From Ancylobacter sonchi (GTDB taxonomy: Bacteria > Pseudomonadota > Alphaproteobacteria > Rhizobiales > Xanthobacteraceae), in NCBI RefSeq assembly GCF_018390695.1, contig NZ_JAHBGF010000046.1, forward strand, positions 496,001 to 560,000: a DNA stretch of 64,000 bases. Reading direction: 5' to 3'. Below, in pieces: positions 9,017-16,168 of the stretch. The position numbers were made by a program, and so were the translations under genes. Position 1 is the stretch's first letter, and each line of letters begins with the position of its first letter. The notes under the pieces were generated by a model. It was given only the letters and a program-made list of their open reading frames with translations, was not told the origin of the DNA and ran no database searches.

Positions 9017-9037
9017 TTGGTAAAATTGTCTTACCAA
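9017..9037. promoter_or_regulatory. palindromic operator for the lactate regulator
   Basis: TTGGTAA at 9017-9023 and TTACCAA at 9031-9037 form a perfect 7-bp inverted repeat around a 7-bp AT-rich spacer in the divergent lldP/regulator gap. The right half also contains TTGT-CTT-ACCA, which fits the TNGTNNNACNA site of FadR-type GntR regulators and resembles the PdhR/LldR consensus TTGGTNNNACCAA. The site lies about 100 bp from each start codon, so the adjacent FCD regulator is its probable ligand. Confidence 0.75.
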
Positions 9038-9132
9038 GGGAGTCAACTGGTTAGCCGCTTAGCTCTTGGTTGTAGACGCGCGGGCCGGAAAGTGAAAAAA
9101 GCAGCGGGAAATCAGTTCGGAGCTCGAAGCAG

Positions 9133-9900
9133 ATGACCGCGCGCCTGCGCACGCCCAAACTGGCCGAGGCGATCGCCGAACATATCGAGCGGCTGATCCT
9201 CGAAGGCGTGCTGCGCCCCGGCGAGCGGCTGGCGAGCGAGCGCGACCTCTCCGAGCAGCTGGAGGTCTCGCGCCCCTCGCTGCGCGACGCGTTGCAGATC
9301 CTCGAAGAACGCGGGCTGCTGGCGATCGGCCGCGACGGCACGCGGGTGACGCAGTTCCTCGCCCCGCTCACCGAGCCGCTGGCGGGGCTGCTGCATTCCA
9401 ACGAGCAGGTGACGGCCGACTATTTCGAGTATCGCGAGGCGGTGGAGCGCAAGGCGACCGGCCTCGCCGCCGTGCGGGCCAGCGACCCGGAGCGGCAGGC
9501 GATCCGCGAGTGCCTCGGCGAGATGCAGGCGGCCTACGACGCCAACGAGCCCGACCGCGAGGCGGAGGCGGACATCGTGCTGCACCGGCTGATCTACGGC
9601 GCCTCGCACAACCTCGTCATCCTGCACGTCATGCGCGCCTTCAGCGAGATGCTGCGGCGGGACATCTTCTTCAACCGCACGCAGCTGTTCGCCATCGACG
9701 AATTCCGAGAGGAATTGCTAAGCCAGCACAAGGCGATAGGCGAGGCGGTGGTGGCTGGTGACGCCGAGGTGGCGGAGGCGGCGGCGCTGCGCCACCTGAT
9801 CTATACCGGCCAGAGCGTCGAGCGTTTCCGCCGCGACGAGGCGCGCACCAGCCTCGCTCTGCGGCGGCTCAACCGCTCCACGCTGATCGCCGGCAGCTAG
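9133..9900 (+). CDS. GntR-family regulator, FCD type (LldR/PdhR-like)
   Basis: A 255-residue DNA-binding regulator. The N-terminal winged helix-turn-helix has LILEGVLRPGERLASERDLSEQLEVSRPSLRDALQ split across about residues 20-55, and the C-terminal all-helical FCD domain binds an organic-acid effector; DFEYREAVE-like and HRLIYGASHN segments carry the metal/effector ligands (Asp/His). It is divergent from lldP-lldD, which strongly suggests it represses lactate uptake and oxidation until L-lactate is bound, and that it also autoregulates through the palindrome at 9017-9037. The gene name lldR would be reasonable but is not proven. Confidence 0.88.
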   Translation: MTARLRTPKLAEAIAEHIERLILEGVLRPGERLASERDLSEQLEVSRPSLRDALQILEERGLLAIGRDGTRVTQFLAPLTEPLAGLLHSNEQVTADYFEYREAVERKATGLAAVRASDPERQAIRECLGEMQAAYDANEPDREAEADIVLHRLIYGASHNLVILHVMRAFSEMLRRDIFFNRTQLFAIDEFREELLSQHKAIGEAVVAGDAEVAEAAALRHLIYTGQSVERFRRDEARTSLALRRLNRSTLIAGS

Positions 9901-9904
9901 GCCC

Positions 9905-9964
9905 GGTTTACCGGAGCCCAGTTTACCGGGGCCTAGTTTGCCGGGGCCGGGTTTCCGGCGGAGA
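9905..9964. repeat. 15-bp tandem repeat after the lactate regulator
   Basis: Three full units and part of a fourth, each of the form (G/A)GTTT(A/G)CCGG(A/G)GCC(C/T/G), begin at 9905, 9920, 9935 and 9950, starting four bases after the stop codon at 9898-9900. Each unit contains CCGG. The rest of the gap to the next gene shows nothing else recognisable. Confidence 0.9.
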
Positions 9965-10026
9965 ATGCCGTCGTTGCAGGGTATCCAAGGCGGTTTCCGT
10001 TGGCCGCCGGCCCTCGGGAGGCGCGC

Positions 10027-10773
10027 GTGACCAGCAGTCCCAAGGACATCAGCGAAGTCGTCAAGAACGTCATCTCCTCCATCGCCGTTGTCGTTTCGGG
10101 ATTCTGGATTTTATATCAATGGGATACTATCTTTCCCAAGACGCAGGCCGACGTTCATTTGGCGGCAGCCACCGTGCGGACGGATGTCTCGGGGACCTTA
10201 ACCGTCACTATCGGCATGGAAGGCAGCGAGATTAGCTTCGTTGATCCGCGGGCATCCGACGAGCCGCGCGGCGTGCAGGACTATTGCACCGAGAATTCCT
10301 CGCAGGTTCTGCTCTACCGGACGCCGATCTCCGGCCAGATCACCCTCAAGAGCGCCAGCGCCATTCCGGTGCGGGCGCGCATCGAGCGTATTCGGATCTT
10401 GGTCGCACCGATTTCCGAAGAACGGATGGCGGTGGAGGCGTCCCCGTCCCCGCGCATGACGCCGCTGAAAATGGAGGAAGTCGGGGACCTCAGTGACGAC
10501 CAGATATTTCTCGGCGGCTTGCGTGAAAACCGGGTGGAGCGCGGTCAGGAAATAAAGGCGTCGTTCCTTTTCGACGCGCAGGTTCCCGTGCGCTGCGACC
10601 AGCTGGAACGCCTGATGCTGTTCCAGACGGATATTCGGCTGGTGGCGATCAATCCCACCACTGGGCTCGAATTCGGCGAGGCGGTGCCGAAGGTTCTGGT
10701 CACCGCGTGCCAGCTAAATCCCAGGGGAGGGCCGGCCTGCAATGTCGAAGGGATCGCCGGCTATGGTCAGTGA
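10027..10773 (+). CDS. hypothetical single-span membrane protein
   Basis: I do not recognise this family. GTG 10027 is chosen because GGGAGG at 10016-10021 lies five bases upstream; a TTG at 10000 would add nine residues. The 248-residue product has a short basic/acidic N-terminus, one membrane span at about residues 14-35 (VISSIAVVVSGFWILYQW), then a soluble domain predicted rich in beta strands (VHLAAATVRTDVSGTLTVTI, SASAIPVRARIERIRILVAP). Orientation is probably N-in with a periplasmic domain, and there are cysteines at about residues 80, 185, 230 and 240. Codon use is less GC-biased at the 5' end (ATTTTATATCAATGG) than in its neighbours. It has no operon partner. It may be a recently acquired or fast-evolving gene. 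Confidence 0.7.
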   Translation: MTSSPKDISEVVKNVISSIAVVVSGFWILYQWDTIFPKTQADVHLAAATVRTDVSGTLTVTIGMEGSEISFVDPRASDEPRGVQDYCTENSSQVLLYRTPISGQITLKSASAIPVRARIERIRILVAPISEERMAVEASPSPRMTPLKMEEVGDLSDDQIFLGGLRENRVERGQEIKASFLFDAQVPVRCDQLERLMLFQTDIRLVAINPTTGLEFGEAVPKVLVTACQLNPRGGPACNVEGIAGYGQ

Positions 10774-10914
10774 GCCCTGATCGATGGTCGATGAAGGTCA
10801 AACGGAAGCTTGCCACGCGCCGGAGCTTGCCGGCCGGGGCCGGATCTACCGTCGTCAGCCCTGGTATCTTGCCGGAAATACCGCGAGGCCGCACCGAATG
10901 CGGTGGCCTGACGA

Positions 10915-11472
10915 CTATCCGGCGGCGCGCTGGCCGGCGAACTGGCCGCGATAGCCGACCTCGGGGATTCCCAGCGTCTGCTCGAGGATCAGCTGGCACA
11001 CCTTCATGCCGGTCCGCAGGCGGATGGGGCGCGGACCCAGATTGATGATCTCCAGCTGGATGCGCCCGGTCGAGCCGGCATGGATGGTCGGCGCGGTGAG
11101 GTGGACGATGAGGCCGATGCGGGCCAGCGAGCTCTTGCCCTCCACCCGCGCGGCGAGGCGGGCGCCGGGCATCAGGTCGACCTTCTCGCAGGTCCAGCCC
11201 AGCACCAGCCGGCCGGGATCGAGCACGAAGCCGTCCTCGCCGATCTCGATGTCGCCGGCCATGGCGAGGATCGCCTCGCGGAAGCTGTAGCCGGGGCCGG
11301 CCGGGTCGATGACCGGGTCCTCGCCTTCCGCCGGCGGGCGATAGAGGGTGAGCCGCGCGTCGAGCCGCAGGTCGACGCCGTTCGGCGCGTAGAACTCGGC
11401 CGGCGGCGGCGGATCGATGCGGAGCAGGCCGGCGGCCAGCGAGTCGCGAATGTCGCGATCGGTCAGGATCAA
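10915..11472 (-). CDS. dcd: dCTP deaminase
   Basis: The 185-residue enzyme deaminates dCTP to dUTP in pyrimidine deoxynucleotide synthesis; it is a cytoplasmic trimer of the dUTPase fold. The core motif VEGKSSLARIGLIVHLTAP contains the Ser and Arg that match the E. coli active-site Ser111 and Arg115, and GRIQLEI carries the catalytic Glu (E. coli Glu138). The residue matching Arg110 is Lys here. The start MILTDRDIRDSL is the typical family N-terminus. The last residues (GQRAAG) are shorter than in E. coli. It stands alone, divergent from the FMN reductase gene. A bifunctional dCTP deaminase/dUTPase is possible but the length fits the simple deaminase. Confidence 0.88.
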   Translation of the reverse strand: MILTDRDIRDSLAAGLLRIDPPPPAEFYAPNGVDLRLDARLTLYRPPAEGEDPVIDPAGPGYSFREAILAMAGDIEIGEDGFVLDPGRLVLGWTCEKVDLMPGARLAARVEGKSSLARIGLIVHLTAPTIHAGSTGRIQLEIINLGPRPIRLRTGMKVCQLILEQTLGIPEVGYRGQFAGQRAAG

Positions 11473-11605
11473 GGGCAGGCACCCCGTTTACGCGAGACAA
11501 GCCCATGATCGGTAACATGAATGCTGGGGCGGCGCGAGAGCTGCGTTGCAGCGGAACCATGTTGCAATCGCGAGACGGCCCTTGCGCGGGCAATATTACA
11601 TATGA

Positions 11606-11627
11606 AATGATACCAGCCAGTATCATT
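11606..11627. promoter_or_regulatory. perfect palindrome upstream of the FMN reductase gene
   Basis: AATGATAC (11606-11613) and GTATCATT (11620-11627) form a perfect 8-bp inverted repeat with a 6-bp centre CAGCCA, 24 bp before the start codon at 11652. An AT-rich stretch (CAATATTACATATGAAAT) just upstream could hold the -10 region, and a ribosome site CAGGAG lies at 11634-11639. Placement and symmetry fit a repressor operator. Candidates are the TetR regulator encoded just downstream, or a HxlR/MarR-type regulator elsewhere. Confidence 0.75.
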
Positions 11628-11651
11628 CATACCCAGGAGACGTTCTTCCCC

Positions 11652-12224
11652 ATGTCCGCTCGTTTGAAGCTTCTCGGCATTTCCGGCAGCCTGCGCGCTG
11701 CCTCCTATTCTACCGCCGTCCTCGAGGCCATCAAGGCGGCGGTCGCCGACAAGGCGGACCTCACCGTGTATCGCCTGAACGATGTGCCGCTCTACAATCA
11801 GGACGAGGACACCGTGACCCCGCCGGCCGGGGCGGCGGCGCTGCGCGCGGCCATCGCCGAGGCGGACGGCGTGATCTTCGCGTCGCCGGAATATAATTTC
11901 GGTACCTCCGGCGCGATGAAGAACGCCATCGACTGGGGTTCGCGTCCCTATTCCAAGGGTGCGCTGCTCGGCAAGCCGGTGCTGGTCGTCACCTCCTCGC
12001 CCGGCTCGACCGGCGGCATCCGCGCCCAGGCGCAGCTGCGTGAATCGCTGACCGCCGCCGGTGCCCGCGTGGCGGTGGTGCCGCATGTGGCGGTGCCCAG
12101 CGTCGGCGAGAAGGTGAAGGACGGCGCGTTCACCGACGACAAGACCAAGAACTTCGTGGTCAGCGGCGTCGACGCGCTCATCACCGAGATCCGCTTCGTC
12201 GAGCATGTGAAGAAGGGGGCCTGA
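11652..12224 (+). CDS. NADPH-dependent FMN reductase / quinone reductase
   Basis: This 190-residue flavodoxin-fold enzyme reduces FMN, quinones or azo/nitro compounds with NAD(P)H. The phosphate-binding loop GISGSLRAASYSTAVL (9-24), the flavin-binding SPEYNFGTSGAMKNAIDW and the PVLVVTSSPGSTGGIRAQ segment are those of the ChrR/YieF/ArsH-like FMN_red family. ATG 11652 is preceded by CAGGAGACG; a longer reading from 11505 runs through the palindromic operator and is rejected. The TetR gene follows 37 bp later and the palindrome at 11606-11627 lies in its promoter, so induction by a small oxidant or electrophile through TetR is likely. Confidence 0.88.
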   Translation: MSARLKLLGISGSLRAASYSTAVLEAIKAAVADKADLTVYRLNDVPLYNQDEDTVTPPAGAAALRAAIAEADGVIFASPEYNFGTSGAMKNAIDWGSRPYSKGALLGKPVLVVTSSPGSTGGIRAQAQLRESLTAAGARVAVVPHVAVPSVGEKVKDGAFTDDKTKNFVVSGVDALITEIRFVEHVKKGA

Positions 12225-12261
12225 CACGGGCGCGGACGACCATAGCGGCGCCGGACTGCCG

Positions 12262-12924
12262 GTGCCGCCGGTCGCGCCGGAGGGGGCGGCGCGGTCCACC
12301 GCCCGTCGCCCCTCCGACCGCCGCACCGGCCGGGGGCAGGCGACCTGCGAGCGGCTGCGCCGCGTCGCCGCCTGCCTGTTCGTCGCCCGTGGCTATGACG
12401 GCGTGAGCCTCGACGAGATCGTGCAGGCCGCCGGCGGCTCCAAGACCAACATCTACGCGTTCTATGGCGGCAAGGAAGGCCTGTTCGTCGCTGCCATAGA
12501 GGATGCCCTCGGTGAGGTGCTGCGCCCGCTCACCGGCGCCGATACGCGCGGGCTCGCGCTGGAGGAGGGGCTGACCCGGCTCGGGCGAGCCCTGCTCGAC
12601 GCGCTGCTGACCCCCGAGGCGCTCGCCCTGCACCGCATGTTGATCGGCGAGACCGGGCGCTTCCCCCGGCTCGGCGCTGCCTGGTACGCGGCCGGGCCGG
12701 CGACATCGCAGGCCGCCTTCGCCGGCTTCCTTGCCCGCGCGCTGGCCGGACGGCCGGAGGCGGCGGAGATCGGGCTGCTGGCGCGGCTGTTCCACGACAT
12801 GGTGGCCGGCGACCTGCAGCACCGGGCGCTGTTCGAGCCCGTGCCGGCCGGCGAAGCCGAGCGGGCGGCGTCGGTGGCGGCCGCGGTGCGCGCGGTGAAG
12901 GCGCTGACGGCGCGGGGCGGGTAG
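12262..12924 (+). CDS. TetR/AcrR-family transcriptional regulator
   Basis: The 220-residue protein has a disordered Pro/Arg-rich leader (1-25), then a TetR helix-turn-helix: RVAACLFVARGYDGVSLDEIVQAAG and SKTNIYAFYGGKEGLFVAAI, with the canonical YxxFxxKExL-like recognition end. The C-terminal half is the usual Ala/Leu-rich ligand-binding domain. The start is taken as GTG 12262; the frame is open back to 12211 with no ATG, so the true start could be a little upstream. It follows the FMN reductase gene by 37 bp on the same strand and probably represses that gene and itself by binding the palindrome at 11606-11627. The 271-bp gap after it shows no recognisable element. Confidence 0.88.
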   Translation: MPPVAPEGAARSTARRPSDRRTGRGQATCERLRRVAACLFVARGYDGVSLDEIVQAAGGSKTNIYAFYGGKEGLFVAAIEDALGEVLRPLTGADTRGLALEEGLTRLGRALLDALLTPEALALHRMLIGETGRFPRLGAAWYAAGPATSQAAFAGFLARALAGRPEAAEIGLLARLFHDMVAGDLQHRALFEPVPAGEAERAASVAAAVRAVKALTARGG

Positions 12925-13195
12925 GGGCGACAGCCCCGCAGGCGCCCCTTCGGAGAGATGAGGCGGCTTCGCCAGAGCCTCCCCTGGGGCCCGGATCGCC
13001 GCTGTGCGGTGTGCGGCTGGTCCGGGGAGCCGAGCGGTGCGGAACGACATGCGCGGCGGCGGAACCACCGGGCGCCGCGCTCCCGGTGTCCTGCCGGAAT
13101 TGCAGGTTGCGGCCGGAGTACCGAGTTTCCGAGCTTCCAAGCTCCCGTCGATCGGCGGATCGCCCGATCGAAGGAGACCGGTTCGGGGGTCGCCT

Positions 13196-13900
13196 TCAGG
13201 TTCCGGCCGGGGAGGCCGGTTCCGGTTGCAGAAGGCCGGTGACGTCGTCGGTGGTGACCACGTCGGCGAAGGTCAGCATCATGTTGTTGAGCGTGATGTT
13301 GTGCTCGTAATCGGTGTGCGTCGCGGTTCCATCGGAAACGAACAGCACCTTGTAGTTGAGCATCATCGCGTCGCGGGCGGTCGATTCACAGCAGATATTG
13401 GTCGCGCAGCCGGTGATGATGACGGTGTCGATGCCGAGAGCCTGCAGGCGCCCGTGAAGATCCGACGACCCGTCGACGAAGGTGCCGAACCGGAACTTGT
13501 TGATGTGCATGTCGCCCTCCTCGACCTTGATGTCGGGGTGGAGCGCATGGCCGGGCTTCCCGACCATGAAGGTGGCGTACATGCCCTCCCGCTTGTCGGG
13601 CGTCCAGAATGAGCCGAACCAGTTGGACCAGCTGTGCTTGCTCTCCTCGCTGATCGAGTTCTGCACGAACACGTTGAGGGCGCCGGCCTCGCGGCAGGCC
13701 GCGCTGATGCGGTTGATGTTGGGAATGATGGTGGCGGCCGGCGCGATCTCCGCCGGCGCGCCCGGCGTCATGAAGCCGACCTGCATGTCGATCACCAGAT
13801 GCGCCGTCCGCTTCGGATCGATGGCCTCGAACAGGCGCAGGCGGCCGCGCCTCTGCAGCGCGATCTGCACGATATCGTCTTCGAGCTTTACCAAGTGCAT
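13196..13900 (-). CDS. isochorismatase-family cysteine hydrolase
   Basis: The 234-residue protein has the catalytic triad of this family: Asp38 in HLVIDMQ, Lys135 in NKFRFGTF and Cys170 in ITGCATNICCESTARDA. The nearest described groups are RutB-type ureidoacrylate amidohydrolases and N-carbamoylsarcosine amidases, so hydrolysis of an amide or carbamoyl nitrogen is likely; the substrate is unknown. ATG 13900 is preceded by GGGAGAC on the minus strand; upstream frame to 14086 is unconserved. It is cytoplasmic. It stands alone: the next gene upstream, trmO-like, is on the same strand but 186 bp away. Confidence 0.88.
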   Translation of the reverse strand: MHLVKLEDDIVQIALQRRGRLRLFEAIDPKRTAHLVIDMQVGFMTPGAPAEIAPAATIIPNINRISAACREAGALNVFVQNSISEESKHSWSNWFGSFWTPDKREGMYATFMVGKPGHALHPDIKVEEGDMHINKFRFGTFVDGSSDLHGRLQALGIDTVIITGCATNICCESTARDAMMLNYKVLFVSDGTATHTDYEHNITLNNMMLTFADVVTTDDVTGLLQPEPASPAGT

Positions 13901-14086
13901 GGGCGTCTCCCGCAGCATTGGCGGCTGTCCGCCCGGCTTCCTAGCAGGTTTGTCGCGGGTCTGGCTTTGCCGCCCGCCAAAAAGGCGCCCCCCGGAACAG
14001 CGACTTGATGAGCCGGCGAAGAAGACGGTCGCATTGGCCGTGCCCGGAACGCGATCCTGCCCGGAGCACCGCCCTGCCGGAAGCAC

Positions 14087-14593
14087 TCAGCCGGTCTGAC
14101 GGTCGCCAGTCTGACGGTCGCCTGGCTGCTCGGGCGCGATGGGGGTGAACAGGCCGCGGTCGGGCTTGAGGTCGAGCAGCGGCGTGCCGTCGATGCAGTC
14201 AAGCCCGCGCACGATCAGCCGGTCCGGTTCGACCCGCACCAGCGTCGCGATGGTGGTGCCGATGGGATTGGGTCGCGCCGGCGAGCGCAGCGCGAAGGTG
14301 CCGTACCCCCGGCCGTCATTGGCCGGGCTCTGGATGACGAGGTCGCGCCGCGACAGGTGCATCCAGAACAGCACCTCGATGCGCGCATAGGCCTCGATGC
14401 CGGCGAGCGCCGGGCGCCACGGCTCGAAGATCTCGATGATGCATTCCGGCCCGTCCGGCCGGCCGAGGCGCGGGGTTTCCAGCCGCGACACCCAGGGCGT
14501 GCGGATGCGGCCGATGAAGGCGAGGCCGGCATCCTTGCCGGCCGGCGGTGTCGCGAGGACCTCGCCGGCCCGGATTTCGTCGAGGCGGACCAT
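14087..14593 (-). CDS. TrmO/YaeB-like SAM-dependent methyltransferase (TsaA family)
   Basis: The 168-residue protein matches the TsaA/YaeB beta-barrel family: AFIGRIRTPW, ECIIEIF, ARIEVLFWMHLSRRD, GTFALRSPARPNPIG and LDCIDGTPLLDLKP (the conserved GTPLLDIKPY-like motif). E. coli TrmO methylates N6-threonylcarbamoyladenosine-37 in tRNAs. Here the gene is the third in an operon after a molybdopterin-fold protein and a molbindin, so a link to molybdenum rather than tRNA cannot be excluded. The extreme C-terminus is a short direct repeat, PGDRQTGDRQTG, coded by a 15-bp duplication (14094-14108 / 14109-14123) just before the stop. Confidence 0.82.
   Translation of the reverse strand: MVRLDEIRAGEVLATPPAGKDAGLAFIGRIRTPWVSRLETPRLGRPDGPECIIEIFEPWRPALAGIEAYARIEVLFWMHLSRRDLVIQSPANDGRGYGTFALRSPARPNPIGTTIATLVRVEPDRLIVRGLDCIDGTPLLDLKPDRGLFTPIAPEQPGDRQTGDRQTG
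14094..14123. repeat. 15-bp tandem duplication at the trmO-like 3' end
   Basis: GTCTGACGGTCGCC(A/T) occurs twice head to tail, at 14094-14108 and 14109-14123, within the last codons of the trmO-like gene and four codons from its stop. It duplicates the pentapeptide GDRQT. Confidence 0.9.
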
Positions 14594-14618
14594 CGTCGCC
14601 TTTCCGCGGGCGGGCCGC

Positions 14619-14828
14619 TCAGTCGACGGCGACCAGCACGTCGGAGGCCTTGATCACCGCATAGGCCGGCCCGCCGACGGTGAGGCCGAGCTCGTCCACC
14701 GCCTCGTTGGTGATGGAGGAGGTGAGCACCTGGCCGCCAGCGATCTCGATGCGGACATGGGCGGTGGTGGCGCCCTTCTGGATGGCCACGACCTTGCCGG
14801 GGATAACGTTGCGGGCGCTGAGCTTCAT
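14619..14828 (-). CDS. molbindin, single TOBE domain (Mop)
   Basis: The 69-residue protein is a single Mop/TOBE domain: MKLSARNVIPGKVVAIQKGATTAHVRI followed by SITNEAVDELGLTVGGPAYAVIKASDV, the exact layout of stand-alone molbindins that assemble as hexamers and bind molybdate or tungstate in the cytoplasm. The molybdate-binding Ser/Asn/Glu/Lys positions (SARN, TNEA, KASDV) are present. Its ATG overlaps the stop of the preceding gene by four bases (ATGA), so it is translated in step with the secreted molybdopterin-fold protein. It probably stores or buffers molybdate. Confidence 0.93.
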   Translation of the reverse strand: MKLSARNVIPGKVVAIQKGATTAHVRIEIAGGQVLTSSITNEAVDELGLTVGGPAYAVIKASDVLVAVD

Positions 14829-15367
14829 TTCCGGGACTCCGGTTTGAGAATGTCGACACGGTCGACGGAGAACACCGCCCGCGAACCGCGCCGGTCGCCC
14901 GGTATCACGAGACGGGGCAGCTTGTCGTCGGGAAGGGCGGCGCCGTCGCGCTCATAGGCGATCAGCACCTGCTTTCCCTCCAGCTCCGGCGCGATCTCGC
15001 CGAGGCCGAGCACGGCGGCATAGCCGTCGCGGGCGGTGACCAGCACCGCGCTGCGGGCGATGCCGTGATGATCCTTGGGGTCGACGAGGCCCGCGGCGGC
15101 GAGCACGTCCCACAGGAGGGCGCCGGTGAAGCGCCCGGTCTCCTCGCCGCGCGAGGTGAGGAAGCTGACCTCGACGGTGGTCGCCGGCAGCTTGCGCAAC
15201 GCCTCGGGCGCCAAGGCCTGCGCCGGGATGCCCGGGGCGGTGAGGGCGAGGTCGCGCGCCTGCGCCGGTATCGCCGCCGCGCCCGCCGCGAGCAGGACCG
15301 CCGGCGGCAGGGCGAGCGCCGCCAAGAGGCAGCCGGCGCGGGCGAGACGGTGGGGAAGCGGGGACAT
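14825..15367 (-). CDS. secreted molybdopterin-dependent-oxidoreductase-like protein
   Basis: The 180-residue product starts at ATG 15367 and has a signal peptide (about 1-37: Arg-containing N-region, LLAALALPPAVLLAAGAAA, cleavage near AQA-RD). The mature part shows the small oxidoreductase molybdopterin-binding fold seen in YedY-like and DUF2155-type proteins: LRKLPATTVEVSFLT, FTGALLWDVLAAAG, SAVLVTARDGYAAVLGLGEI and PRLVIPGDRRGSRAVFSVDRV. It lacks the cofactor-coordinating Cys of true sulfite-oxidase-type enzymes, so it is probably a substrate- or ligand-binding relative and not a redox enzyme. It is first in an operon with the molbindin and trmO-like genes. Confidence 0.8.
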   Translation of the reverse strand: MSPLPHRLARAGCLLAALALPPAVLLAAGAAAIPAQARDLALTAPGIPAQALAPEALRKLPATTVEVSFLTSRGEETGRFTGALLWDVLAAAGLVDPKDHHGIARSAVLVTARDGYAAVLGLGEIAPELEGKQVLIAYERDGAALPDDKLPRLVIPGDRRGSRAVFSVDRVDILKPESRK

Positions 15368-15468
15368 GCGGCACCTCGAAGCTATGTGCAGGTGAATATA
15401 GCAGAGCCCTGCCACCGGCAATGCAGGCGGTGGTTGCAATAAAATCCAGGCGTGTAGGAATAAATGCC

Positions 15469-15497
15469 TTGACAGCGTGACGCTGCTCCGGTAGGTT
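15469..15497 (+). promoter_or_regulatory. sigma70-like promoter upstream of the GTA cluster
   Basis: TTGACA (15469-15474) and TAGGTT (15492-15497) are separated by 17 bases, matching a housekeeping promoter with a perfect -35 box. Transcription would start near 15504 and run rightwards toward the terminase genes, but meets the terminator at 15558-15583 first. Confidence 0.6.
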
Positions 15498-15557
15498 CTT
15501 GCCATGCTCCACAATTGCGTCCGGGGCCGGCGAGGCCGGTCGGGCGTCGTGATCGTC

Positions 15558-15583
15558 AGCCGGCCGTCAAGGCCGGCTTTTTT
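15558..15583 (+). terminator. intrinsic terminator in front of the terminase genes
   Basis: AGCCGGCC (15558-15565), a five-base loop GTCAA and GGCCGGCT (15571-15578) form a perfect 8-bp GC stem followed directly by a run of T to 15583. It lies 36 bp before the small terminase start. With the promoter at 15469-15497 it bounds a transcript of about 80 nt. It may be an attenuator of GTA expression or the end of a small RNA. Confidence 0.8.
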
Positions 15584-15619
15584 ATTGGCGCGGGGGAGAT
15601 TTCAAGGGAACCACGGACC

Positions 15620-16168
15620 ATGACGATACCCAAGCGCGACGTTCCGCCCGAGGCCATCGAGGAGGCGCGCCGCCTTTACGAACATACCAGCGTGCCGAAC
15701 CAGCACATTGCCGACCTGCTCGGCATCAGCCGCTCGACGCTGACCGTGCGTGTCCGCCACTGGGGCTGGAAGCCGCGCAAGGATCGGCTCGCGGCGGCCA
15801 TGCCGGATCCGGCGACGGCGCCTGTGGCCGTTGCCCCTGATGCCGGAACGGAGGCGGACGGGCCGGTGTCGCGCCGGCTGCTCGTCGCCCGGCTGGTGGC
15901 GCGGGTGGAGAGCGAGATCGCCGCCGTCGAGCGGCTGGTGGCGCGCGCCGGGCTGAACGCCAACCGCAGCGGCGCCGACGCCGAGCGGGCGGCGCGCACG
16001 CTCGCCGTGCTGGTGCGTTCGCTGCGCGAGCTCGCCGCCATCGCCCGCGACGAGGACCAGCAAGCCGGGGACGACCGCGCCGATGACGACATGTTCCGCG
16101 ATGCCGACGCCTACCGACGCGAGCTTGCGGCAACTCTTGAGCGCGTGCTGGCGGAACGGGCGGCTTGA
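15620..16168 (+). CDS. GTA small terminase-like protein (HTH)
   Basis: The 182-residue protein begins at ATG 15620. An N-terminal helix-turn-helix (VPPEAIEEARRLYEHTSVP, HIADLLGISRSTLTVRV, about residues 8-45) precedes a long Ala/Arg/Glu-rich helical region and an acidic C-terminus ending in RRELAATLERVLAERAA. Position immediately before the large terminase, and the HTH plus coiled-coil layout, match the g1/TerS protein of alphaproteobacterial GTAs, which recruits DNA to the packaging motor. The sequence is divergent, so the role is inferred from order. Its 3' end overlaps the annotated start of terL by 86 bp, so the terL start may lie further in. Confidence 0.75.
   Translation: MTIPKRDVPPEAIEEARRLYEHTSVPNQHIADLLGISRSTLTVRVRHWGWKPRKDRLAAAMPDPATAPVAVAPDAGTEADGPVSRRLLVARLVARVESEIAAVERLVARAGLNANRSGADAERAARTLAVLVRSLRELAAIARDEDQQAGDDRADDDMFRDADAYRRELAATLERVLAERAA

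Noticed and set aside
12958..13242. A 94-codon plus-strand ORF after the TetR gene with several Cys residues
   Set aside because: No ribosome binding site, unstructured Arg/Pro-rich translation, and it overlaps the 3' end of the convergent hydrolase gene.
15368..15514. Extended start of the molybdopterin-fold protein at 15514
   Set aside because: The extension would run through the divergent promoter and place 49 residues before a perfectly formed signal peptide beginning at Met 15367.
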